A stretch of 5,078 nucleotides of DNA from Flavihumibacter sp. GTDB lineage: Bacteria; Bacteroidota; Bacteroidia; Chitinophagales; Chitinophagaceae. The translations under genes and the position numbers were made by a program. The stretch spans positions 1 through 5,078 of the forward strand of contig JALOMU010000295.1 of the NCBI GenBank assembly GCA_025455285.1, in the 5' to 3' direction. This document shows positions 1-5,078 of this stretch, one piece after another (position 1 is the first letter of the stretch; every line of letters begins with the position of its first letter). Below the pieces are notes generated by a model that worked only from the letters and a program-made list of their open reading frames with translations, did not search any database and was not told the DNA's origin.

Positions 1-462
1 TATCGCTTAACGAAGAAAATAAACTGGACCAATTCCATCCGCCTGGAAACCAATTCACAAAATGAAAACAGGTTTCGTCACAGGATTGGTTTCACCACAC
101 GCCTGGGACTAAGAAAGCGATTGGAGTTTCTGAACCTTTCGCCATCGGTAACCTATCAGTTGTTTTATAATATAGGCGGTAATCCCATCCGGTATTACAA
201 TGATTCCAAACAATTGGTTGCGAGGCAATCTCCCGATGGTTTACACCGCAGCCGACTCATCCTGAACCTGAATTCAAAACTGAATAAGTACCTCAATCTT
301 AGCCTTTACTACATGCGGCAACAGGAGTTCAATTTTATGAGTGCAGACACGAGAAAGATGAATGTCTATGATCCGGTACGGAACCGAACCCTCAGACCCT
401 TTGACAATTTCAACACTATCGGATTAAGTGCACAGATCAATTTAAATCCACTCTTCAACTAA
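1..462 (+). CDS. Outer-membrane beta-barrel protein, C-terminal end (partial)
   Basis: The frame is open from base 1 to the TAA at 460-462, giving 153 residues with no N-terminus, so the gene begins outside the window. The sequence shows short stretches of alternating polar and hydrophobic or aromatic residues joined by polar loops rich in Asn, Arg and Asp, for example RSRLILNLNSKLNKYLNLSL followed by a YYMRQQEF strand. This is what amphipathic strands of an outer-membrane barrel look like. The last strand (IGLSAQINLNPLF) ends with Phe as the penultimate residue, close to the usual C-terminal aromatic of barrel proteins. Such ends are common in Bacteroidota TonB-dependent receptors and related barrels, but without the plug domain the subfamily and substrate cannot be told. 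The next gene starts 29 bp downstream on the same strand, so the two are probably co-transcribed. The barrel assignment is inferred from strand pattern, not from a diagnostic motif. Confidence 0.7.
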   Translation, partial: YRLTKKINWTNSIRLETNSQNENRFRHRIGFTTRLGLRKRLEFLNLSPSVTYQLFYNIGGNPIRYYNDSKQLVARQSPDGLHRSRLILNLNSKLNKYLNLSLYYMRQQEFNFMSADTRKMNVYDPVRNRTLRPFDNFNTIGLSAQINLNPLFN

Positions 463-491
463 TAAAAATCTTCACCTTAAAAATCCTCTAT

Positions 492-1535
492 ATGGAAAAG
501 AGAATTAAAAAATCCTATATCTGTCGCGATGTAAACAAATACCAACTTGATCAGGACCTGGTTGATTTTCATAATCCTACTGTTGGCGACATAGCAGTAT
601 TTGAAGTTGTCAGTATTGGCAAACACAAAACCATCCAGGGCGCTGATAAACGAAATGCAGCGATTTATCCGGCTGATCATATTATGGCCGCTTTTGGAAC
701 CCGTTATGCAACCGGACAGTTTGAAGGGTATGTAGAAATGAATCCCTTCCATGAGTACCAGATCCTGGGAGCAGGTGGCACCGTTGGAATCATCCATAGT
801 ATGCATCAGAGATTCACCAGCGTCGGACCTACACAATTGAAAATGATCGGTTATGCAGTAGATGCGCGCGGGGAAATTCTGAATACCAAAAAAGCCAGGC
901 TGCCCGAAATGATTCCTTACACAGGTGCTGCACAATCGCTTACTAAAATCATTCTTTCTATTGGTTCTTCTATGGACAGTGGTAAAACAACTACGGCTGC
1001 GCATATTGTGCGTGGATTAAAGAAAAACAGATTCCGAACAGGATTTATTAAACTCACCGGTACTGTATATACGAAGGACTGTGATCTCAATTATGATAAC
1101 GGTGCGGATCTGGTGACTGATTTCAGCGCTATGGGATTTCCCTCCACTTATTTATGTGAGCTGGATGAATTGCTGAACCTGCATGAAACCCTGCTGATGA
1201 AAATCAACGCCAGGGAACTGGATTATGTGGTCATTGAAATTGCTGACGGACTCTTTCAGCGGGAAACAGAAATGCTGCTCACGCAATCCAGGTTTATGAG
1301 TGGGGTAGATGCTGTTGTATTCTCCGCGGGTGACAGCCTCTCAGCTGTACAGGGAGTAAAAACCTTGCAGGAAATGAATATACATCCGGCAGCCCTGAGT
1401 GGGCTCTTTACAGCCAGTCCGCTACTCATCAAAGAAGTAAAAAGCAAGCTCAACCTGCCCATCTTCACCATCGACCAGCTGGCTGCAGGAGAACTGTTGC
1501 AGTTGATTAAAGAACCTCTTGGCAGCATCGCTTAA
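492..1535 (+). CDS. BioD/MobB-like P-loop NTPase with uncharacterised N-terminal domain
   Basis: This 347-residue soluble protein has no signal peptide or membrane segment. Residues about 1-145 form a Gly-rich, probably beta-rich domain (TVGDIAVFEVVSIGKHKTI; FGTRYATGQFEGYV; ILGAGGTVGIIHSMH) that I cannot assign. Residues about 152-340 look like a P-loop domain of the dethiobiotin synthetase/CobQ/MobB group. The Walker A loop is GSSMDSGKTTT (158-168), with the GxxxxxGKT spacing typical of BioD. KLTGT (187-191) sits where BioD has its post-P-loop strand, DNGAD (203-207) follows, and YVVIEIADGLFQRET (245-259) resembles the BioD region that ends in an acidic residue and Gly. The SGLFTAS strand (303-309) fits the usual base-recognition position. 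Biotin synthesis is unlikely, because of the added domain and the lack of bio genes. The protein may be an ATP-dependent ligase, kinase or switch acting on an unknown substrate. It starts at ATG 492, with no clear Shine-Dalgarno, and lies 12 bp before the ABC gene, which suggests a shared job. Confidence 0.8.
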   Translation: MEKRIKKSYICRDVNKYQLDQDLVDFHNPTVGDIAVFEVVSIGKHKTIQGADKRNAAIYPADHIMAAFGTRYATGQFEGYVEMNPFHEYQILGAGGTVGIIHSMHQRFTSVGPTQLKMIGYAVDARGEILNTKKARLPEMIPYTGAAQSLTKIILSIGSSMDSGKTTTAAHIVRGLKKNRFRTGFIKLTGTVYTKDCDLNYDNGADLVTDFSAMGFPSTYLCELDELLNLHETLLMKINARELDYVVIEIADGLFQRETEMLLTQSRFMSGVDAVVFSAGDSLSAVQGVKTLQEMNIHPAALSGLFTASPLLIKEVKSKLNLPIFTIDQLAAGELLQLIKEPLGSIA

Positions 1536-1547
1536 TCCAACAACAAG

Positions 1548-2579
1548 ATGCAAACCAATCCAGTTTGGTGGGCTTTTATAAAGCAGCACAAAAAGGAAAC
1601 CATCGCTTTGCTGGTATGCAGTTTACTTGCCAGCTATTTCGCGCTGATTGTTCCGCTCAGTATAGGAAAATACCTGGAAATTGTGTTTTCAGCGGGAGGG
1701 GGTAAAACAAAAGCGCTTCAACTCCTGGGGATCAGACTGCCGGAAAACCTGGTTTCTTTTTTTATCTTCTTTTTTTGTTTGCTGCTGATTCGGTTTGTAT
1801 TTAGCTGGCTGCATCAATACCAGGCTGCGCTCCTGGGTGAACGATTCGTGAGCCAACTCCGGTCGCAGCTCTTTGAGCAGCACTTGGTACAAAAACAAGC
1901 GGGACAGCAATCTCATTCAGCTGCTTTATTGGCTTATAGCAATGAAGCCAAAAACATGCAGCAATGGCTGGTAAAAGGGGTGATTGGCCTGACCAAGGAC
2001 CTCTTGTTTTTCGCGATGGCATTGTATGTATTGTATTCACTGAATGCAGTGCTGACGATTACTGTCCTGTTATCGGTAATCGTGTTTTATCTGATACAAC
2101 GGCAGTACCATCAATCCAATAAAAACGTGTGGGAGGAGAAACGAAAACGACAGGGCAGTTTATTCAATCAGGTTAGCAGGTCGCTGCTGGAAGAGGCGAC
2201 TGAAGCAAGCGGGGAGCCTCAAAAAAAATATCGCGCGAAAGAAGCGAAACTGCTGAACATCCTGCGTTCTTATCATTTTCATAAAAGCTTTTTACGTGCA
2301 CTCAACCCGCTGCTGCTATATGTTATGCTGACAATTGTAATGTTGATACTAAGTTGGGATGCGGCAAAAAGCAGCCTTACAGCAGGGGATGTAGTAGCCT
2401 ACCTGCTTGTACTGATGCACTTATTTCCAACCCTGCGGAACATCATCAAAATTGAACAGATCTGGTTGCAGGGGGAATTGGCAGCACAAAAATTTACACG
2501 GTTTGATTCACCTGCGCAACGCGACCTGGCAAGGTTCTCAGCGCCAGCCAAATCAGGAGGAATAAAATCCCAATACTAA
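1548..2579 (+). CDS. ABC exporter transmembrane domain protein lacking the ATPase domain (probably truncated)
   Basis: The 343-residue product matches the membrane half of a type-1 ABC exporter. Hydrophobic segments lie at about 17-38, 68-87, 142-162, 165-183, 253-272 and 278-296, making six. The stretch LLGERFVSQLRSQLFEQHLV (95-114) is the characteristic intracellular segment after TM2, and LTAGDVVAYLLVLMHLFPTL (277-296) is the typical TM6 region. The linker reaches about ELAAQKFTRF (310-319), where exporters normally continue into a nucleotide-binding domain of about 230 residues. Here the frame instead runs through antisense sequence of the MFS gene and stops. There is no Walker A, LSGGQ signature or Walker B, and no such domain elsewhere in the window. 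Either the gene lost its 3' half in a rearrangement or it is a membrane-only subunit using an ATPase encoded elsewhere. The first is more likely because most family members are TMD-NBD fusions. It starts at ATG 1548, 12 bp after the NTPase gene. The export substrate is unknown. Confidence 0.75.
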   Translation: MQTNPVWWAFIKQHKKETIALLVCSLLASYFALIVPLSIGKYLEIVFSAGGGKTKALQLLGIRLPENLVSFFIFFFCLLLIRFVFSWLHQYQAALLGERFVSQLRSQLFEQHLVQKQAGQQSHSAALLAYSNEAKNMQQWLVKGVIGLTKDLLFFAMALYVLYSLNAVLTITVLLSVIVFYLIQRQYHQSNKNVWEEKRKRQGSLFNQVSRSLLEEATEASGEPQKKYRAKEAKLLNILRSYHFHKSFLRALNPLLLYVMLTIVMLILSWDAAKSSLTAGDVVAYLLVLMHLFPTLRNIIKIEQIWLQGELAAQKFTRFDSPAQRDLARFSAPAKSGGIKSQY

Positions 2580-3633
2580 CCCAGGCGCTCATATGCATGG
2601 CGTTGATGAAAGCATTCTGTGCAGTAGTTAGTAACTTTGCTCCATCTGCTCCTAACTTGTTTGCTTCATTCACAGCAGCACCCAGTGTTTGTCTGGCTTG
2701 TTGTACGCTTTCTGCTGGTATTCCTTCAAAAGACTTACTGAACATAAATTGCCGGTAGACCGCGGTTCCCAAACTGCCGAGAACAGCCATGCCGGTGGCG
2801 CCTCCGAACTCGGCACTGGTTTCTGATATTGCGCTGGCAGCACCTGCGCGTTCAGGAGGCGCGGATCCAATAACCAGGTCCGTAGCCATGGTAACCACAG
2901 GCGCAAAACCGATAGAAGTAAAGAACATAGCAACCACTGTCCAGAGTACGGAGCTCTGTGCATCGAGTCGCGCGATGATGCTAAAGCCAATGGTAGCCAG
3001 CAACAAACAAAACGCCATCAGTTGTGCGTGGGATAATCGTTTCAAGAGGTTTGGTCCCTGTGTGGCGCCCAACATAAATCCTGCAAAAGAAGGTAGGGCC
3101 CATAAGCCGGCAACCAGGGGTGTGAGTCCGAGTACCAGTTGCATGTACTGATAGGTGTAAAAAAAGGAACCAAACATTACAAAACAACCAACGCCATAGA
3201 GCGTAAGCGAACTGCTGAAACTGGGAATGCGAAAAAGGGCAATATCAATTAATGGGTCTGCGAGTTTAGCCTGTCGTTGGATAAAGAGAAGACCGATACC
3301 AACACCTGCCAGTATGGATGCGATGGCAACCCAACTGATGCCATACGTTGCAATATCCTTCAGGCCAAAAATGATCAGCAGTACCGCCGCTAAGGATAAA
3401 AAGGCGCTAAGTAAATCAAGTTTGCGTGCCTGTGGATCTTTGAATTCAGGAAGCAAAATCGGACCGGTTATCAAGAGCAATAGCATTACCGGAATCGCAA
3501 TCAGGAAAACAGATCCCCACCAGAAGTATTGTAAGAGCAAGCCCCCGGCAAGCGGACCGAGGGCACCGCCGGCGGCATAGCCCAGTGCCCAAATACCAAT
3601 CGCCTTGGTTCTTTCTTCCGGCACCTGGAACAT
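2494..3633 (-). CDS. MFS efflux transporter, C-terminal fragment (TM5 to TM14)
   Basis: This is the second piece of the broken MFS gene. ATG 3633 is only the first Met in the frame: family-like sequence (LGIAGATIAPSTLSLISN) continues upstream of it to the duplication, so 3633 is not the ancestral start. GYAAGGALGPLAGG (18-31) is motif C, the hallmark of MFS antiporters, in TM5. WWGSVFLIAIPV follows as TM6. PPERAGAASAISETSAEFGG marks the conserved cytoplasmic stretch before a late helix, and a long polar segment before the last helix (FEGIPAESVQQARQTLGAAV) is typical of the 14-TM group. The tail after TM14 is short (LRTLPGRVAQVNQTV), as expected. Whether this piece is translated at all is unknown; I see no ribosome binding site ahead of 3633. 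Confidence 0.72.
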   Translation of the reverse strand: MFQVPEERTKAIGIWALGYAAGGALGPLAGGLLLQYFWWGSVFLIAIPVMLLLLITGPILLPEFKDPQARKLDLLSAFLSLAAVLLIIFGLKDIATYGISWVAIASILAGVGIGLLFIQRQAKLADPLIDIALFRIPSFSSSLTLYGVGCFVMFGSFFYTYQYMQLVLGLTPLVAGLWALPSFAGFMLGATQGPNLLKRLSHAQLMAFCLLLATIGFSIIARLDAQSSVLWTVVAMFFTSIGFAPVVTMATDLVIGSAPPERAGAASAISETSAEFGGATGMAVLGSLGTAVYRQFMFSKSFEGIPAESVQQARQTLGAAVNEANKLGADGAKLLTTAQNAFINAMHMSAWVSIGILFLLIWLALRTLPGRVAQVNQTV

Positions 3634-3683
3634 GTTGCTGATTAAAGAAAGGGTAGAGGGCGCAATGGTAGCACCGGCAATTC

Positions 3684-4040
3684 CTAAAACAGCGAAACAG
3701 CGCGGGCTGCAATCAATGTTTCTGCACTATTTGCAAAGGCAGCCAATACAGAGGCAGCGCCAAAAAAAGCAGCGCCAATCAGCAGCAGTTTTCTTCTCCC
3801 GATACGATCACCCAGGTTACCCATGGTAATGAGAAAACCCGCTACCAGGAAACCATAGATATCCATGATCCAGAGAAGTTGCTCACTGCTGGGATGCAGA
3901 TCCGCACTCAGTTCCGGTATCGCTAAGTTCAGTACCGTCAGGTCCATCGAGTAGACCATACAGGGAAGGGCAATCACCAGCAATCCCAGCCATTCTTTTC
4001 GGGTGGCTTTTTGAGCAGTAGTCGGTTGTAATTCGATCAT
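3684..4040 (-). CDS. MFS efflux transporter, N-terminal fragment (TM1 to part of TM4)
   Basis: This is the first piece of the broken MFS gene, 118 residues ending VSLF before TAG. MDLTVLNLAIPELSADL (32-48) carries the acidic TM1 residue typical of QacA/SmvA. LLWIMDIYGFLVAGFLITMG (55-74) is TM2, and GNLGDRIGRRK (74-84) is MFS motif A in the loop between TM2 and TM3. The last three residues (SLF) come from the duplicated unit and are not family sequence. On its own the piece is very unlikely to transport anything. The ATG at 4040 is supported by the family-like length ahead of TM1 and by a promoter-like motif 19 bp upstream of it. Confidence 0.8.
   Translation of the reverse strand: MIELQPTTAQKATRKEWLGLLVIALPCMVYSMDLTVLNLAIPELSADLHPSSEQLLWIMDIYGFLVAGFLITMGNLGDRIGRRKLLLIGAAFFGAASVLAAFANSAETLIAARAVSLF
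3687..3702. repeat. 8-bp perfect tandem duplication causing the MFS frameshift
   Basis: AAACAGCG occurs twice without a gap (3687-3694 and 3695-3702); on the coding strand it reads CGCTGTTT twice. Adding 8 bp shifts the frame by two and creates the TAG at 3684-3686. Removing either copy joins the two halves of the MFS gene in frame. Slipped-strand replication is the usual cause of such short duplications, and the same process can delete a copy. Confidence 0.9.
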
Positions 4041-4158
4041 GGATAAAAGGTTTGATTACAAACTTACAGGTTGATATTCTCTTTCAGGAGGGGTAATATT
4101 GCCAATTGAAAGGTAGTTTACGACAGTTCTGCTGGTACGATATATGTAAAACACAAGT
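4041..4158. other. Divergent intergenic region between MFS and FMN reductase genes
   Basis: These 118 bp must hold the start signals of both flanking genes. The minus-strand -7 box (4059-4066) is visible; no good TAnnTTTG is found on the plus strand. Two similar direct repeats, AGGTTTGAT (4048-4056) and AGGTTGAT (4068-4075), lie 20 bp apart, about two helical turns, around the -7 box. They could be half-sites for a regulator, but they are short and imperfect and may be chance. Confidence 0.35.
4059..4066 (-). promoter_or_regulatory. Bacteroidota-type -7 promoter element for the MFS gene
   Basis: On the minus strand these bases read TAAGTTTG, a full match to the Bacteroidota -7 consensus TAnnTTTG. 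It ends 18 bases before the ATG at 4040, so a transcript starting about 6 bases further on would have a leader of roughly 12 nt. I find no convincing -33 TTTG at the expected distance, so the call rests on the -7 box and its position only. Confidence 0.45.
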
Positions 4159-4704
4159 ATGAAAGTTATTATTATTTCGGGCAGTGCCCGTCCCAACCGG
4201 CAATCGCATAAAATAGCGCTGGAAGTTCTCAAGCGCCTCGAGACTTTTGAAAATATCCAACCCACAATCCTGGATGTTCGTGAAAAACCGCTGCCTTTGT
4301 TGGAATCCATATATCGTAATCATCCCAATCCCACTGAAAACATGCATCACTGGAAAAAAGAATTGGATCAGGCGGATGCTTTTCTTATCGTTTCTCCCGA
4401 ACACAACGGCAGCTATTCAGGTGCCCTAAAAAACACACTCGATCATTTCTTTGAAGAATATAACAATAAACCAATGGGTATTATCGCCGTTTCGGCAGGA
4501 GCCCTGGGTGGTATCAATGCAGCTATGGCCCTGCAACATTTTTGCCTTAAGGTAGGCGGATTGCTGATGCCGGCTTTTCTCCTAACGCCAAAAGTGCAAT
4601 CGCTGTTTGATACAGATGGAATGCTTACTGACGAGTCGTATACCAAACGGCTTGATAAGTTCCTGCACCAGTTTATCGAATTCTCACAAAGGATGAACAA
4701 ATAA
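4159..4704 (+). CDS. NADPH-dependent FMN reductase family protein (flavodoxin-like oxidoreductase)
   Basis: This 181-residue cytoplasmic protein belongs to the flavodoxin-fold NAD(P)H:FMN/quinone reductase family (SsuE, ChrR/YieF and ArsH relatives), which binds FMN and reduces flavins, quinones or other electron acceptors. The N-terminal strand and phosphate loop read MKVIIISGSARPNRQSHKIA (1-20), the family's GSxRxxS flavin-phosphate site. SPEHNGSYSGALKNTLDHF (residues about 79-97) is the second hallmark (PEYNxxxxxxLKNxxD), which packs on the isoalloxazine ring. SAGALGGINAAMALQ, about 15 residues later, is the conserved Gly-rich loop before the dimer helix. The length is normal and the gene is intact. 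The ATG at 4159 sits directly at the phosphate-loop strand, so it is secure; no Shine-Dalgarno is seen. It is divergent from the MFS efflux gene across 118 bp, a layout that would fit shared control in a stress or detoxification response, but no regulator gene is present. The physiological substrate cannot be told from sequence. Confidence 0.92.
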   Translation: MKVIIISGSARPNRQSHKIALEVLKRLETFENIQPTILDVREKPLPLLESIYRNHPNPTENMHHWKKELDQADAFLIVSPEHNGSYSGALKNTLDHFFEEYNNKPMGIIAVSAGALGGINAAMALQHFCLKVGGLLMPAFLLTPKVQSLFDTDGMLTDESYTKRLDKFLHQFIEFSQRMNK

Positions 4705-4750
4705 ATCGTTTTCTCTCCGATTCGAACTTACCCAAGATCAAGGAATAGCC

Positions 4751-4797
4751 AAGGTTTAAGAAGTTGTTTTGTGCTACAAATTCTTAAACCTTTTTTT
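4751..4797 (+). terminator. Rho-independent terminator-like hairpin after the FMN reductase gene
   Basis: AAGGTTTAAGAA (4751-4762) and TTCTTAAACCTT (4781-4792) are a perfect 12-bp inverted repeat with an 18-base spacer. Inside the spacer TTTGT (4768-4772) can pair with ACAAA (4776-4780), giving a second short helix. The right arm runs into a T-tract (T7, 4791-4797; five T remain unpaired). It lies 46 bp after the reductase stop codon, so it would end that transcript. The stem has only three G-C pairs, so it is weaker than a typical terminator. Its odd feature is that the T-tract ends one base before the next gene's ATG, so it may also act as a leader or attenuator for that gene. Confidence 0.7.
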
Positions 4798-4814
4798 CAT
4801 GAAAAATTTTTCAT
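4793..4814. repeat. Overlapping perfect palindromes around the start codon at 4799
   Basis: TTTTTCATGAAAAA (4793-4806) is a perfect 14-bp palindrome centred on the start codon. GAAAAATTTTTC (4801-4812) is a second, overlapping one, and TTTTTCAT occurs at 4793-4800 and 4807-4814. In RNA the first could form five A-U pairs with CAUG in the loop. It arises from the T-tract meeting Lys-Asn-Phe codons, so chance is possible. Confidence 0.5.
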
Positions 4815-5078
4815 CGCTGCTTCTTTTTCTTTTGTGGTTGACAGGAACCAGCCTCGCGCAAAACACCCAACAAACGATCCGTGGTACCATCGTTGATACA
4901 GATAGCAAATTACCCGTGCAGGGAGTAACCATACAAATTGAACTGAACAACAACAAGCTGACCAGCATCACAGATGCCCAGGGAAATTTCCGGTTTGAAG
5001 CACTGACCATTGGCCGTTATACCTTATCCGCCAGTTCTATTGGATACGATAGACTGGTGCTTCCCAACCTGGTGCTGA
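4799..5078 (+). CDS. Exported protein with carboxypeptidase-regulatory-like domain, probable TonB-dependent outer-membrane receptor (partial, N-terminus)
   Basis: The frame is open from ATG 4799 to the window end (93 codons and one base). Residues 1-20 are a clear signal peptide: MKN, a Leu/Phe-rich core (LLLFLLWL), and a TSLA cleavage site before QN. Residues about 26-93 form a carboxypeptidase D regulatory-like beta-sandwich: IRGTIVDTDSKLPVQGVTIQ, then TSITDAQGNFRFEAL, then GRYTLSASSIGYD, the usual order of strands. In Bacteroidota this domain most often stands at the N-terminus of TonB-dependent receptors and related barrels, which import glycans, siderophores or other ligands through the outer membrane. 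The plug and barrel lie outside the window, so a different protein using the same domain is possible. The start is secure, because any later start would remove the signal peptide. No Shine-Dalgarno is seen; a terminator-like hairpin ends one base upstream. Confidence 0.85.
   Translation, partial: MKNFSSLLLFLLWLTGTSLAQNTQQTIRGTIVDTDSKLPVQGVTIQIELNNNKLTSITDAQGNFRFEALTIGRYTLSASSIGYDRLVLPNLVL

Larger units (their letters stand above)
2494..4040 (-). pseudogene. QacA/SmvA-type MFS multidrug efflux transporter, frameshifted by an 8-bp duplication
   Basis: Two adjacent frames on the minus strand together encode one drug:H+ antiporter of the DHA2 (14-TM) group, which exports cationic or lipophilic toxic compounds across the inner membrane. 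Reading starts at ATG 4040 and hits TAG at 3684-3686, inside what should be TM4. The rest of the protein continues in another frame to TAA at 2494-2496. The break coincides with two back-to-back copies of an 8-bp unit (3687-3702). Dropping one copy gives AARAVLGIAGATIAPSTLSL across the join, which is the normal family sequence. The restored length is 512 residues, against about 514 for QacA. As written, no full transporter can be made without recoding. The rest of the gene shows no further stops or decay, so the lesion looks recent, possibly reversible, or an assembly error. Convergent with the ABC gene (86-bp overlap) and divergent from the FMN reductase gene. Confidence 0.88.

Noticed and set aside
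477..1004. Minus-strand open frame of 175 codons opposite the NTPase gene
   Set aside because: It lies opposite a clear coding gene and has no recognisable protein pattern; it is a shadow of the + strand gene.
492..1535. The P-loop protein supplying ATP hydrolysis for the NBD-less ABC protein
   Set aside because: Its Walker A and following motifs are of the BioD/MobB type; there is no LSGGQ signature, Q-loop or H-loop pattern of an ABC ATPase.
492..1535. True dethiobiotin synthetase, or a DUF1611/DgcN-type D-glutamate N-acetyltransferase
   Set aside because: The N-terminal domain and length do not fit BioD, no biotin genes are nearby, and no dipeptide epimerase-like partner is present. The resemblance is limited to the P-loop fold.
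1757..2228. T7 tracts (1757-1763, 1770-1776) and an A8 tract (2221-2228) in the ABC gene as phase-variation sites
   Set aside because: The reading frame is continuous and family-like across all three; the T runs encode Phe in a membrane helix and the A run encodes Lys. Nothing shows actual slippage.
2789..3580. Plus-strand open frames opposite the MFS gene
   Set aside because: They are antisense shadows of a well-recognised transporter sequence, with no family-like motifs of their own.
3684..3702. Programmed -1 ribosomal frameshifting to make the full MFS protein
   Set aside because: A -1 slip at the TTT before the TAG would join the frames with three extra residues, but there is no standard heptameric slippery site, MFS transporters are not known to use recoding, and the exact 8-bp duplication explains the frame change more simply.

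Overview
The window looks like a chromosomal piece from a Bacteroidota bacterium, plausibly Chitinophagaceae or a relative. The reasons are the outer-membrane beta-barrel proteins at both ends (the right one with a carboxypeptidase-regulatory-like N-terminal domain behind a signal peptide), start codons without clear Shine-Dalgarno sequences, and a match to the Bacteroidota -7 promoter motif TAnnTTTG ahead of one gene. The genus is inference.

Left block (1-2579, + strand): the 3' end of an outer-membrane beta-barrel protein gene, then after 29 bp a 347-aa protein pairing an uncharacterised N-terminal domain with a BioD/MobB-like P-loop domain, then after 12 bp the transmembrane half of an ABC exporter. 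The tight spacing suggests one operon. The ABC protein has six membrane segments but no nucleotide-binding domain. It stops where it runs into the 3' end of the gene converging from the right, so it is either truncated or a membrane-only half whose partner is elsewhere.

Middle block (2494-4040, - strand): a QacA/SmvA-type (DHA2, 14-TM) MFS drug-efflux gene. It is broken by a clean 8-bp tandem duplication (AAACAGCG twice, 3687-3702). Removing one copy restores a 512-residue protein with the normal family sequence across the junction. The 3' end overlaps the ABC gene by 86 bp on the opposite strand.

Right block (4041-5078): a 118-bp divergent intergenic region with a probable promoter for the MFS gene, an intact NADPH-dependent FMN reductase-family gene, and a 12-bp perfect inverted repeat with a T-tract (terminator-like). 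One base after the T-tract comes the ATG of a gene for an exported, probably TonB-dependent outer-membrane protein, cut by the window end. A terminator-like hairpin touching the next start codon suggests either very compact packing or a regulatory leader.

There are no RNA genes, CRISPR arrays or insertion sequences that I can support. The most notable points are the duplication-broken efflux gene, the NBD-less ABC protein, the unassigned NTPase, and the hairpin against the start codon. None of them amounts to a proven new system.
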